Positions 49,612-57,850 of a stretch of 64,000 nt of DNA are shown here, piece by piece. The stretch spans positions 1,178,001 to 1,242,000 of the forward strand of contig NZ_JPOJ01000001.1 in the NCBI RefSeq assembly GCF_000733855.1. Reading direction: 5' to 3'. Position numbers and translations under genes: made by a program. How positions within the stretch are numbered: the first letter of the stretch is position 1; the number at the start of each line of letters is the position of its first letter. Below the pieces are notes generated by a model, which worked only from the letters and a program-made list of their open reading frames with translations, had not been told where the DNA came from and did not search any database. The DNA is from Methylomicrobium agile (GTDB taxonomy: Bacteria > Pseudomonadota > Gammaproteobacteria > Methylococcales > Methylomonadaceae).

Positions 49612-51957
49612 TTAATGTATGCCGGCTATAGCGTTCAACGCTATCCCCAATTGCTTTAACCGATCGCTGGTTTCGGTGTCGAACTTGAAAGTTTGCAGTG
49701 TCGGCGGCAATTCTCTCAGCAATTCAGGATTGCCCTCCAGCCATTCGTTTTGCACGGTTCCCGCCCAAGTTCGGCTTGGGTCTAAAAAGGTATCGCGCAA
49801 CTGATCCAGTTCTTGCTGGCAAAACGCAGAAAAGCCGGAAGCCTCGAAAATGCCGTAAATCAAGTAATGCTCCAATACCCTTAAATCCGCTTCCACTTCG
49901 GCGATCATCGCGTCCTTGCCGTCGCCGTTTTCCGGCGAGGGTAGGTTCTCGGCCAGCGTTTTGGCGGCATGAACCGCGATGGTGGCAAAGGCATTGGCGC
50001 CAATCAGAGCCTCAAGCGCCGGCCCGACGGTCGGCCCCAACACTTCCCGGCGCTCTTGCTCATCGGTCAGCAACTTGATGCCGTGATTGACGTAGGGTTT
50101 CAACCGTCCCAGAGCCGGTTCGCCGCCGGAATAGTAATTGTCAATAATTTCAATATCCGCGCCGATATTTTCCCGCGCTTTCTTGCGGGTATCGCTGCCT
50201 ACCGGCCCGCGTATCAGCAATTCGACCACCGGCCGGGCAAAACGTAAAAATAACGTGTTCAGGCTATGTTCCAGCAGCAAGACGTACTGTTCGTCATTCT
50301 CGATCAAGCGCTTTTTAACGGCTTTGCTGCCCCATAATTGTTTTTCCAGTTCGCCGATTACATCCAGGGCTTCCTGCTGTAATTCCAACGCCAGATTTTT
50401 CGCCAGCTCCGCAATCATCTGGCGGACATCGCTATGCAATGCTTCCCGCCAATGAATATTGGCTTTGCCCGCATCAAAGACAGGATTGCTGACGCTATCG
50501 AAAATCTGCTGCCGTTTTTCCAATTGCCTGGAGGGCAAGCCGTTCATTTTTTCCCTGACCAAGTTTTCATACCGCTCCCGAAACAATTGCCGGTTTTTCA
50601 CGGAAAGTTCGTTGCCGTCCCGAAAGCGATTGTTGACGTCGGCGCGGATTTTTTGCCAGCGGTTATGCCACCATTGGCTGAACGCTTCGCGGTTATTGTT
50701 TTCCTGGGCGCGTTGGGCTTGCGCCGGGTCTTCCGGGTAAACGGCGGCGACCGTTTGATAAATTTCGCGGGCGGATAGAACAATGTCGTTAATCATGCCG
50801 TCGCAACGTTTTTTCAGCAACGCGGTGCGTTCGTTGTCCAGGTAATGCTGGATGCGCTGTTGCAATTCGTCAATGCCGGTAGCCTTTTTCACTTTGTCGG
50901 GCTGGCCGATGCCGGTCAACGACTGCATTTTTTGCAGCGTTTGCTCAAAACTGCCTACTTGCGGAATGTCAAAGCCGTGCAAAACCAAATGCGCCCCGGC
51001 GGAACCGCGCACGATGCGCTGTTCCGGTATTTGCTGCGCCGCCCATTTTTGCAGCAATTGCCGCCAGTTGTCGTCCAGCACCTGTTGCGAAGGTTGCAGG
51101 TCGATTTGTCCCCAAAACACAAACAATTTATCGGCCAGTTTCAAATACGGATCGCCTTCCGCGCCGAATTTAATCAAATCCTGCTCGTGCGCTTTCAGGT
51201 CAATATCGCGGCGCTGCACCAGAATAATCGCATCGCAATCGGCCAGCATATCCCTCGACTCCTCGATATGCTTGGCCAAACCGGAATCCAGTCCCGGCAC
51301 GTCGTAGAATACCACGCCGTCCACCGCCGCCAGCCTGGACGTATAGAGCCGGGCTTCGTGCATGGCATGGGCGTAGCGTTCGTCGGCAACATAACGCGTC
51401 AGTGACTCCTTCACTTCTTCCAGACGACTGAAACCGTAGGTTTTTCTGCCCTCTTGAATGATTTCATGCAAGGTTCCGCGATGTTGTTCGATCACCATTA
51501 AATCATTATCGGCTTTTTGCGCCGCGCTTTTATCCGGGCTCTCGGCTTGCTCGCGTAAATCCTTCTGGTAAGCCGAAAATTCTTGCTCGGTTTTCGGCAA
51601 GGTTTCCAGGCGCTGTTCGCTATCGTGCGGGACGGAATAAATCTGCGTCGTAGTAAACGTGCAACGGGCGGTTTTTGCGGGCAGCAGATCACAGCCCAAC
51701 CAAGCATTAACAAAAGTGCTTTTGCCGGCTTTTTCCAAACCGACCACGGCGATGCGGAACTCGCCGTTTTGCAGGCGCCGCATTAGTTTTTCCGCCGGCT
51801 CACCAGCCTTGCGCAGCTTGTCTTTTTGTTCAGGGGTGATCCGTAATTCGGCAACGGATGCCAATTCAAGCAGATCCAAGGCATGGCGACGCACGTCCAG
51901 AGCGGTTTTAAGCTGGTGGGCGTAATGGGTTGAGGCGGTTTTCCAGTCCATAATCAT
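49612..51957 (-). CDS. Dynamin-like GTPase 2 of the TerD-dynamin operon
   Basis: 781 residues. The GTPase domain has G1 GLEKAGKSTF (~73-82), G3 YDVPGLDSG (~218-226) and a G4-like FWGQID. The rest is long amphipathic helices (LRKAGEPAEKLMRRLQ; ELAKNLALELQQEALDVIGE) as in bacterial dynamin-like stalks. No membrane helix is obvious; LLIRGPVGSD and similar segments could contact lipid. Third gene of the operon, 14 bases after the membrane-protein stop. Starts at 51957 or 51951 are possible. Likely function: GTP-driven membrane remodelling, by analogy with paired bacterial dynamins such as LeoA or DynA/B. Confidence 0.85.
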   Translation of the reverse strand: MIMDWKTASTHYAHQLKTALDVRRHALDLLELASVAELRITPEQKDKLRKAGEPAEKLMRRLQNGEFRIAVVGLEKAGKSTFVNAWLGCDLLPAKTARCTFTTTQIYSVPHDSEQRLETLPKTEQEFSAYQKDLREQAESPDKSAAQKADNDLMVIEQHRGTLHEIIQEGRKTYGFSRLEEVKESLTRYVADERYAHAMHEARLYTSRLAAVDGVVFYDVPGLDSGLAKHIEESRDMLADCDAIILVQRRDIDLKAHEQDLIKFGAEGDPYLKLADKLFVFWGQIDLQPSQQVLDDNWRQLLQKWAAQQIPEQRIVRGSAGAHLVLHGFDIPQVGSFEQTLQKMQSLTGIGQPDKVKKATGIDELQQRIQHYLDNERTALLKKRCDGMINDIVLSAREIYQTVAAVYPEDPAQAQRAQENNNREAFSQWWHNRWQKIRADVNNRFRDGNELSVKNRQLFRERYENLVREKMNGLPSRQLEKRQQIFDSVSNPVFDAGKANIHWREALHSDVRQMIAELAKNLALELQQEALDVIGELEKQLWGSKAVKKRLIENDEQYVLLLEHSLNTLFLRFARPVVELLIRGPVGSDTRKKARENIGADIEIIDNYYSGGEPALGRLKPYVNHGIKLLTDEQERREVLGPTVGPALEALIGANAFATIAVHAAKTLAENLPSPENGDGKDAMIAEVEADLRVLEHYLIYGIFEASGFSAFCQQELDQLRDTFLDPSRTWAGTVQNEWLEGNPELLRELPPTLQTFKFDTETSDRLKQLGIALNAIAGIH

Positions 51958-51971
51958 GCTTTGTCGTGAAG

Positions 51972-52778
51972 TTATAGGGGAAAAAAGGGCTGAGTCGAGT
52001 CTGACGCTCTGAATCTAGCGAGTTTCAAGATTTCAGCGGAAGGATCAGGCTTAATTTTCCCAATAATGCCCAGTTTGCTGCGGTCGTTTTTAATTGATGG
52101 CTCAGCTAATAATTTTACCCGCAAGAAAAACCGGCTTTCGCTGGTGGTATCAAGCTCTTCATCGGTGCAAATTACCCGCTCGTCAATTGTATTGACGTCT
52201 GGATCTCTCTCAGGATAGCAATAAGCGCGAACGGCATTTTTGATTAACTGTTCGATTTGGTTTTTAGTAACAATTTGATTGGTTTGACTGGCGGAAAAAC
52301 CTGCCAATTGATTGGCGGGGAGGATCAACAATAAGTGGTGCGGCTGATAATCAGGGGATTGTGGTTGTATATTTCTACCTTTTCCAGAGCTTGTATGACC
52401 AAGTCTTGCCGATTTTGTATTATTAGCCCAATAATACATTGCTATTCCTAAAACCAGCAAACTACCGCCCGCAATAAACAGTTTTACACCTATGCTCATC
52501 GCAACATTCTCTGAAACCATCTCTTCTTCCTCTTTTTCTAATTGCTCAGTGACATCTTTTTGTAGGTCATTAATCTTGCATTGGATTGCAGATATTAGTT
52601 CACCCTTTTTGTTAAAAGCATTAGTTACATAGGCGGGTTCTTGTAAATGCTGAGAAAAATCCTTCAGTAACTCATCCAATTTAGAGAATTTTTCTTTATT
52701 CCATTTTTCTTGAATACCTTCCTCTAATCTACCTAAAACACGAAGCACTCTATTAGTATTATAGGAGTCATCGTTCAT
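51972..52778 (-). CDS. Single-pass membrane protein between two dynamin-like GTPases
   Basis: 268 residues that I cannot assign to a known family. The N-terminal ~90 residues are charged helices (FSKLDELLKDFSQHLQ; INDLQKDVTEQLEKEEEE), one membrane helix lies at ~95-117 (GVKLFIAGGSLLVLGIAMYY), and the C-terminal ~150 residues are polar with a QIEQLIKNAVRAYCYPERD stretch. The ATG overlaps the upstream GTPase stop (TAATG), so expression is coupled. A membrane anchor or adaptor for the GTPases is an inference from position alone. Confidence 0.8.
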   Translation of the reverse strand: MNDDSYNTNRVLRVLGRLEEGIQEKWNKEKFSKLDELLKDFSQHLQEPAYVTNAFNKKGELISAIQCKINDLQKDVTEQLEKEEEEMVSENVAMSIGVKLFIAGGSLLVLGIAMYYWANNTKSARLGHTSSGKGRNIQPQSPDYQPHHLLLILPANQLAGFSASQTNQIVTKNQIEQLIKNAVRAYCYPERDPDVNTIDERVICTDEELDTTSESRFFLRVKLLAEPSIKNDRSKLGIIGKIKPDPSAEILKLARFRASDSTQPFFPL

Positions 52779-55700
52779 TATAAATACTCCTCATTCAGCT
52801 GCTTAAGTTGATCTACTACCTGTTGCGATTGTTCATACAAAGGCAGCCAGCATTGCTGCGCTTTTTGGTAATCATTGCGATGTTGCTGATGAGCCTGTAT
52901 CAGCTTGGCGTCAAAATCGCGTTGCACAAATTCCTGTTTTAAATCTATTTTGTCATTTAATTGGTCAATGTAGTCTATTATCATCCTTGAAAATACCTCA
53001 GCACGCATACCAACCTGATTGACTATGTCATGGTGAAAGCTAACATGTAATGCTTCCGGATCGGGCAGGGTCTTATAATAAATCCTTTTAGTAGAGAGCC
53101 ACAGCGTCCACCAAATACGTTCATCCCTCCAGTCAGATTTTAGTTCGGATTGTAGACGAACCGGACCGATTTCAGGCGGGCTTAAACCATCCAACACTGA
53201 CTCGCCCATGTTCAGGTTCCATTCCCGCGCGATGCCATCAATGCCAGCCTGCAAATACCGCAAATACGTTTTCATCAATAAATCCATCGCATCATGAATG
53301 CGTTTACTTTCTTGCTGACTTTGCAATTCTAAGCACTCAGTGACAATATTGTTCAGCCCATCAAGAAACATATCTAAGCTTTCTTGGATGTCATCCTTCC
53401 GTGAATTGTCAGATATTTGAGAAAAATCCTTTAAATCTCTTGCGTAGCGTTTGCAAATGAAAGCCAAGTGGTCTTGAAGTGATTTAGGCAAGTTTTCTAC
53501 CGACGTGCCGGCAAAACTGGGAGATCCATTGACTAATGATTGTTTCATGGCGTCCAGCACCTCTGTTGCCGACTTTCTTAATTGGAATTCCCAGTCACTC
53601 AATGGGCGTAATTTGTTTTCATCTAACCGGCTCTGGAAAATTTCGGTATCAAGCAAACCTTCAATAAAGATATCCAATACGGAATCCATTGAGAGGGCAT
53701 CTAATTCTTTTTTATAGCTTATAATTTTTTCTACCAACTCTTTTAGCTCTCCGTCTGAAGCTAACAGATAATTTAGCTCTCCGTCTGAAGCTAACAGATA
53801 ACTTGTCACAACTGAATTTGCATCCGACTTTTGTAGCTCTCCGCCTGACTTTATGAACTCTAACAGAGACTCTCTCTTCGACTCTGGCCGTTTCTCAAAT
53901 TCGTCATTTAATTCTTTTAGGTTACCTTGAATTTTCTGTCTTTTTTTTAGAGTTTCATTTAACCGACCAATAGGTCTAAGTAATTGCTGCTTTGCCTCCG
54001 CAATAAACTCTTTCAACTTAGCTTCTTGTTCAGCCAGTTTTTTTTGAGCTTTTTCGAAGTTTTCATCCGAACTGTTTAACTGCGCTTCGCATGTTCTGTC
54101 CAGACGGCCGATGTCTTCCTGGACTTGGTTCACGAAACGCTTGACTATGCTGGGGATGACCAAGGCGGGAAAATGCCGCTGAATGTGGCTGCCCAAGCAA
54201 CTATAAAACTCCGCTCCATAGCTGCTTTTCCAAGCGGTATCACTAATCCGCTTAAAATCCTGGTCGCTCCATTTATTGATGTCGCGCGGTAAATCGCCAA
54301 GCACGTCATTAATCAGTGGCTTGAAGTGGTTCTCCAATTCTCCTGCATCGGCTACACGATCGCTGCCCGCTCTTATGAGTAGGGCATACAGCGCCGGCAA
54401 GGAACTTAACGGGCAATAGGTTATATCTTTCAGCTTATCGCGGTGTTCGGGCAATCCGTCGTGCAAAATGTTATGAATCTCTTTCCGCACTTTGTCGATG
54501 TGTTCTTCTTGGCGACGTTGCCAGCCGTCATCTTTACGGAACACATCAATACGATTGAGCACGAATAGCATCCGTGCCGGCGATCCGCCCATGTTTTTGA
54601 CTTGTTTCAGGACTTGCTGAACCAATTCCCGTCGCCGATTCTCGTCGGTTTCCTCCATGTTGTAGGCGACCAGACATAACGCATCCTTGCATTTTTGAAT
54701 GACTTCAGCATTGGTAATGTCGCCTTGATTGCGTAAGCCGGGCAAATCCATCAATTGAAATTGGGTGCTTTGAGGTAAGCCGGATAAGTTCAAGAGTTCG
54801 TCAGGATTGCTAAAACAGGCTAATGGATACGTCAACTCTATGTTCGGCGTTTCCGGTTGGTTTTCGCCTCTGTTTTGATTAAAACTATCCATAATGTTCG
54901 TTAATTTTTCACGAATCTCTTTATCCGACAAATCCGACCATTCGCCACATTTCCATTTCGCACGGTTAGTCTTGTGTACTTTCAAATGGCGGCGACCTTC
55001 AGGGCTGTGTTTGATGTACACCACGCCGGCACTCATTTCTTGCGCCATGCGCGGCATTAAATCGGCACCACAAAGCAGATTGACGAGGGTGCTTTTGCCG
55101 CTGCTGGTCGTGCCGGTGGTCGCCAGAATCAGCGTTGGCGCGTTCAAATCGTTATACAAATGCTGTAAAGCCTTTCGGAAGGAGTCGTTTAATTCGCTGA
55201 ACTGTTTAAAATCTTTGCTCAGGTGTGGATTGTCCGATTGCGCGGCTACTAGGTCGCGGTAAAGAGCGTTCCAGTTCTGTTCAATTTGCTGTGCTTGTTG
55301 GCTGAGTTGGTCAAAAATATTGTCAGTCGTCATCGTTGGGTTGTAAGGTCGTAGATGTGAGGCCGCCCGATTGTGGTAAATGGCTTCCAAGTTCTGTTTA
55401 ATTTGTTTTGCTTGCTGGCCGAGTTGGCTAAAAATATTGTCGGTCGTCATCGTTGGGTCTTCGGGTTGTGGAGGTAAGGTAAAGTTAAAGTCGGTCATGC
55501 CGTAGTTTTTGACGATCGAGGGAAACCCATCGGTAAAACCCTGGCCTATGGCGCGAAATTTCCATTCGGAGCGATGGCGGTAGATTTCGCCGAATAGCAT
55601 GGCGGTTTCTGAGCCGGTATAGTCGTTCAGGTCAAAACGCACTATTTCTTGTTGATTGCCGGGGTTGACGAGACGGATAAAAGCCGAGTGGACCATGCCG

Positions 55701-56050
55701 AAGTTCTGTCGCCGCGTTTGCGCGTCGTGAATGTGGGCGACGATGACCAGCTTGCTGACGCCACCAGGAATTTGCGATAGGATAATGTGGAAGCTTGCGT
55801 TGTCGCCGTTTGCCGTGGGGCTATTGCCGAGGTATTTAATTGATTCGTCAGTGGATTTTCCGTTGTTATAGAAAATCAGGTCGTTGTTGTTGCGCACTTT
55901 TCCCGTTTCGGTGAGCAAAAAAACGCTGGCGTGCAAATCAAAGGCGCAATTTTCATGAAGAGTTATCCAACCCAGGCCAGCGACGATGTTGTCTGCCGAC
56001 CTTTCTTTGCTCAGTGAAACGTTGCCGCCTTTAACAAGAATGATCGACAT
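52778..56050 (-). CDS. TerD domain fused to dynamin-like GTPase
   Basis: 1090 residues. Residues 1-~190 are a TerD domain (GLGWITLHENCAFDLHASVF; FGMVHSAFIRLVNPGNQQE; ETAMLFGEIYRHRSEWKFRA), although the usual acidic GDD calcium motif reads GDN. A 39-residue duplicated linker follows (~198-275). The GTPase core has G1 TTGTTSSGKSTLVN (~311-324), G3 MDLPGLRNQGD (~434-444) and G4 VLNRIDVF (~497-504). The C-terminal half is helical and coiled-coil-like (LAEQEAKLKEFIAEAKQQLL). A strong AGGAG site precedes the ATG. First gene of the operon. TerD fused to a dynamin is unusual and suggests membrane-associated stress or phage response. Confidence 0.88.
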   Translation of the reverse strand: MSIILVKGGNVSLSKERSADNIVAGLGWITLHENCAFDLHASVFLLTETGKVRNNNDLIFYNNGKSTDESIKYLGNSPTANGDNASFHIILSQIPGGVSKLVIVAHIHDAQTRRQNFGMVHSAFIRLVNPGNQQEIVRFDLNDYTGSETAMLFGEIYRHRSEWKFRAIGQGFTDGFPSIVKNYGMTDFNFTLPPQPEDPTMTTDNIFSQLGQQAKQIKQNLEAIYHNRAASHLRPYNPTMTTDNIFDQLSQQAQQIEQNWNALYRDLVAAQSDNPHLSKDFKQFSELNDSFRKALQHLYNDLNAPTLILATTGTTSSGKSTLVNLLCGADLMPRMAQEMSAGVVYIKHSPEGRRHLKVHKTNRAKWKCGEWSDLSDKEIREKLTNIMDSFNQNRGENQPETPNIELTYPLACFSNPDELLNLSGLPQSTQFQLMDLPGLRNQGDITNAEVIQKCKDALCLVAYNMEETDENRRRELVQQVLKQVKNMGGSPARMLFVLNRIDVFRKDDGWQRRQEEHIDKVRKEIHNILHDGLPEHRDKLKDITYCPLSSLPALYALLIRAGSDRVADAGELENHFKPLINDVLGDLPRDINKWSDQDFKRISDTAWKSSYGAEFYSCLGSHIQRHFPALVIPSIVKRFVNQVQEDIGRLDRTCEAQLNSSDENFEKAQKKLAEQEAKLKEFIAEAKQQLLRPIGRLNETLKKRQKIQGNLKELNDEFEKRPESKRESLLEFIKSGGELQKSDANSVVTSYLLASDGELNYLLASDGELKELVEKIISYKKELDALSMDSVLDIFIEGLLDTEIFQSRLDENKLRPLSDWEFQLRKSATEVLDAMKQSLVNGSPSFAGTSVENLPKSLQDHLAFICKRYARDLKDFSQISDNSRKDDIQESLDMFLDGLNNIVTECLELQSQQESKRIHDAMDLLMKTYLRYLQAGIDGIAREWNLNMGESVLDGLSPPEIGPVRLQSELKSDWRDERIWWTLWLSTKRIYYKTLPDPEALHVSFHHDIVNQVGMRAEVFSRMIIDYIDQLNDKIDLKQEFVQRDFDAKLIQAHQQHRNDYQKAQQCWLPLYEQSQQVVDQLKQLNEEYL

Positions 56051-56180
56051 GTTTATTATCTCCTCTAAGCATCTTGTCTCGTTTGCTGGAATTTGGGCAG
56101 CGATGAAATTAAACGCACTCTAAAAACAGTTATCGGTATTGTGGCTTCCAGAATGGCGCTCTTCGATTAACTATAGAATG

Positions 56181-56196
56181 ATTATACAAATTGTAT
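56181..56196 (-). promoter_or_regulatory. Candidate promoter/operator of the TerD-dynamin operon
   Basis: On the minus strand TATAAT lies at 56186-56181, ~130 bases upstream of the TerD-dynamin ATG. It overlaps a 13-base palindrome ATACAAATTGTAT (56184-56196), which could be the site of the WYL regulator encoded just upstream. No good -35 box is visible, as expected for an activator-dependent promoter. Confidence 0.35.
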
Positions 56197-56287
56197 TGAT
56201 TGGGTTCTGCTAAAAATTTAGCTGTTTAGGAAACTAACTGCTTGTCTGATCCAAAAACTCATCGACCATTCCGGCAAACCGGTTCGG

Positions 56288-56445
56288 CTTAGTTATATTT
56301 GCCTCCACAGCTCTCGCAAAGCTTTGGGCCGATGATAACACCGCTTATTTGTTCATAACAATGCTCCAACCGCAGGATGGGCAGGTAAATTTAAAACAGG
56401 GGTTGGCTGGCGGCACGGCCAAGGGTTCCCGTGCTATCAGGTTGG
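56288..56445 (-). pseudogene. Small zinc-ribbon gene with one-base frameshift
   Basis: One frame reads AREPLAVPPANPCFKFTCPSCGW. The next, one base off, reads EHCYEQISGVIIGPKLCESC and ends GGKYN-stop. Adding one G after TGG near 56367 (GG to GGG) joins them into one zinc-ribbon protein with two CxxC knuckles. No standard start codon is in frame near the 5' end. It lies directly downstream of the WYL regulator and upstream of the TerD-dynamin gene. A sequencing error in the G-run is possible. Confidence 0.5.
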
Positions 56446-56447
56446 CC

Positions 56448-57371
56448 TCATTGTTTCACATACTCACCGAGTATTTGCAGTAACGTTTGGCGCAACTCAT
56501 CCGGGCTGATAATCCACACATTCGGCACCCAAAACTTAATCAGCGGCAAAATCTGGTTGTCGTGTGCGACCAACGAGGAAACGATCAGGCTGCCGTCTTC
56601 GAGTTCCTTGTCGATGGTTTGCCTGGGCAACAGGTTGCGGCGCTTGAAATAGTGGGCAACCCCGGCATCGACTTTCAAAACGACTTCGCGCTTGTCCTGG
56701 TTGTACCAGATGCCGTCTTCCTGTTCGATGACGGCAAGTGTTTCCGCATCCGGCTCGAAACGATGTTCGTCGAATTGCAAGGCTTTAAGCTGGCTGAAAC
56801 AGAACGCTTTGAGCTGGCGGTCATGCACGGTGGCCAGATACCAGATGCCGTTGTGGTTGACCAGTTTGTATGGCTGGATGCCGGTATAGGTTTTATCTTT
56901 ATAGCTAAAGTGGATCAGCCGGCACTGATTGATAGCTTGCTCCAGATGCCTGAATTCATCGGTTTTATCGCTGAGGTCTTCGTACTGGTGGCCTTTGACC
57001 AGATACGCCTGGTTAATGCGGCTGTCGAACAGCTCCCGCAGAAACGGATCGTCGAGGTCAGGGAACAGGTCTTTGACGCCGGACAATGCGGCGAAGCGGT
57101 GAATATCGCCGGTGGTGAGTTTCCCCAGATAATAGGGTTCGAGTACGAAACAGTGCCCGTCCTTGGTCAGCGGCAAAAATGCCAGGCGTTCGAGCAAGTC
57201 GCGCTGGATCGTGCGGAGCGTAACTCCGAAATGTTCGGCGAGCGAATGCGGATCAAGTTTTTCACCGTTGTTGAGCCGAATCAGAATGTCGGCCAGACGG
57301 GTGGCGATTTTGTCGTGGGATGAAGAGCGGTGGGTTGGAGCCATGCTGACATATTCGGTGGCATTGGACAT
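56448..57371 (-). CDS. HTH-WYL domain transcriptional regulator
   Basis: 307 residues. The N-terminal winged HTH (LADILIRLNNGEKLDPHSLA; HFGVTLRTIQRDLLERLAFL) is followed by a WYL domain (CRLIHFSYKDKTYTGIQPYK; NGIWYLATVHDRQLKAFCFS) and a C-terminal WCX-like region. I chose the ATG at 57371. WYL proteins bind nucleic-acid or nucleotide ligands and often regulate anti-phage islands (BrxR and CapW type). It is transcribed towards the TerD-dynamin operon. Confidence 0.88.
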   Translation of the reverse strand: MSNATEYVSMAPTHRSSSHDKIATRLADILIRLNNGEKLDPHSLAEHFGVTLRTIQRDLLERLAFLPLTKDGHCFVLEPYYLGKLTTGDIHRFAALSGVKDLFPDLDDPFLRELFDSRINQAYLVKGHQYEDLSDKTDEFRHLEQAINQCRLIHFSYKDKTYTGIQPYKLVNHNGIWYLATVHDRQLKAFCFSQLKALQFDEHRFEPDAETLAVIEQEDGIWYNQDKREVVLKVDAGVAHYFKRRNLLPRQTIDKELEDGSLIVSSLVAHDNQILPLIKFWVPNVWIISPDELRQTLLQILGEYVKQ

Positions 57372-57462
57372 GGGCCAATAATAACAGGAGGGAATGACAG
57401 GTTGTGTCATTGGCAAAAAAGATTTGATTATTTTTTACGTACGTAGGCCATCCTTAATAGAG

Positions 57463-57612
57463 TCAGTTAACTTGAAATACAAGGATAGAGTTTGGCCAAT
57501 TTTCGCCGTGCTTTTTGAGTCGTAAACGGCCAGTTAACCAATGCACTTTGTCCTCTAACAGCCGAAATATCAAAGCCTTGCGATAACCGCTTTTGGCAAT
57601 CCGTTCATGCCG
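57463..57612 (-). other. Unassigned open stretch in a 434-base gap
   Basis: On the minus strand the region reads RIAKSGYRKALIFRLLEDKV and ends in LKKHGENWPNSILVFQVN-stop, without a start codon. The composition is protein-like, so it may be the tail of a lost gene or transposase; I cannot name it. Nearby a 7-base hairpin GCGAACT-GCGG-AGTTCGC lies at 57649-57666. I see nothing else in 57372-57850. Confidence 0.3.
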
Positions 57613-57850
57613 GCAACGCCGTGGTTGGTTTTGGGTTCATTGGGTCAGGCGAACTGCGGAGTTCGCAGCACCCTGTAAGCATTCGGTTTAATTCCCGCCT
57701 ACTTTTTAATGGCGCGTAGTATCTGGAAAAGTTAGGCCGTTGTAATGGGAGAACTGCAGAAGTTTTTAGCGCTTTCGTACTTTACAAGCATTGACGCTGC
57801 CTTTGAAAAGCCCGTATGATGAACTATCGCCGTCAACCAGGAACTCCGCC

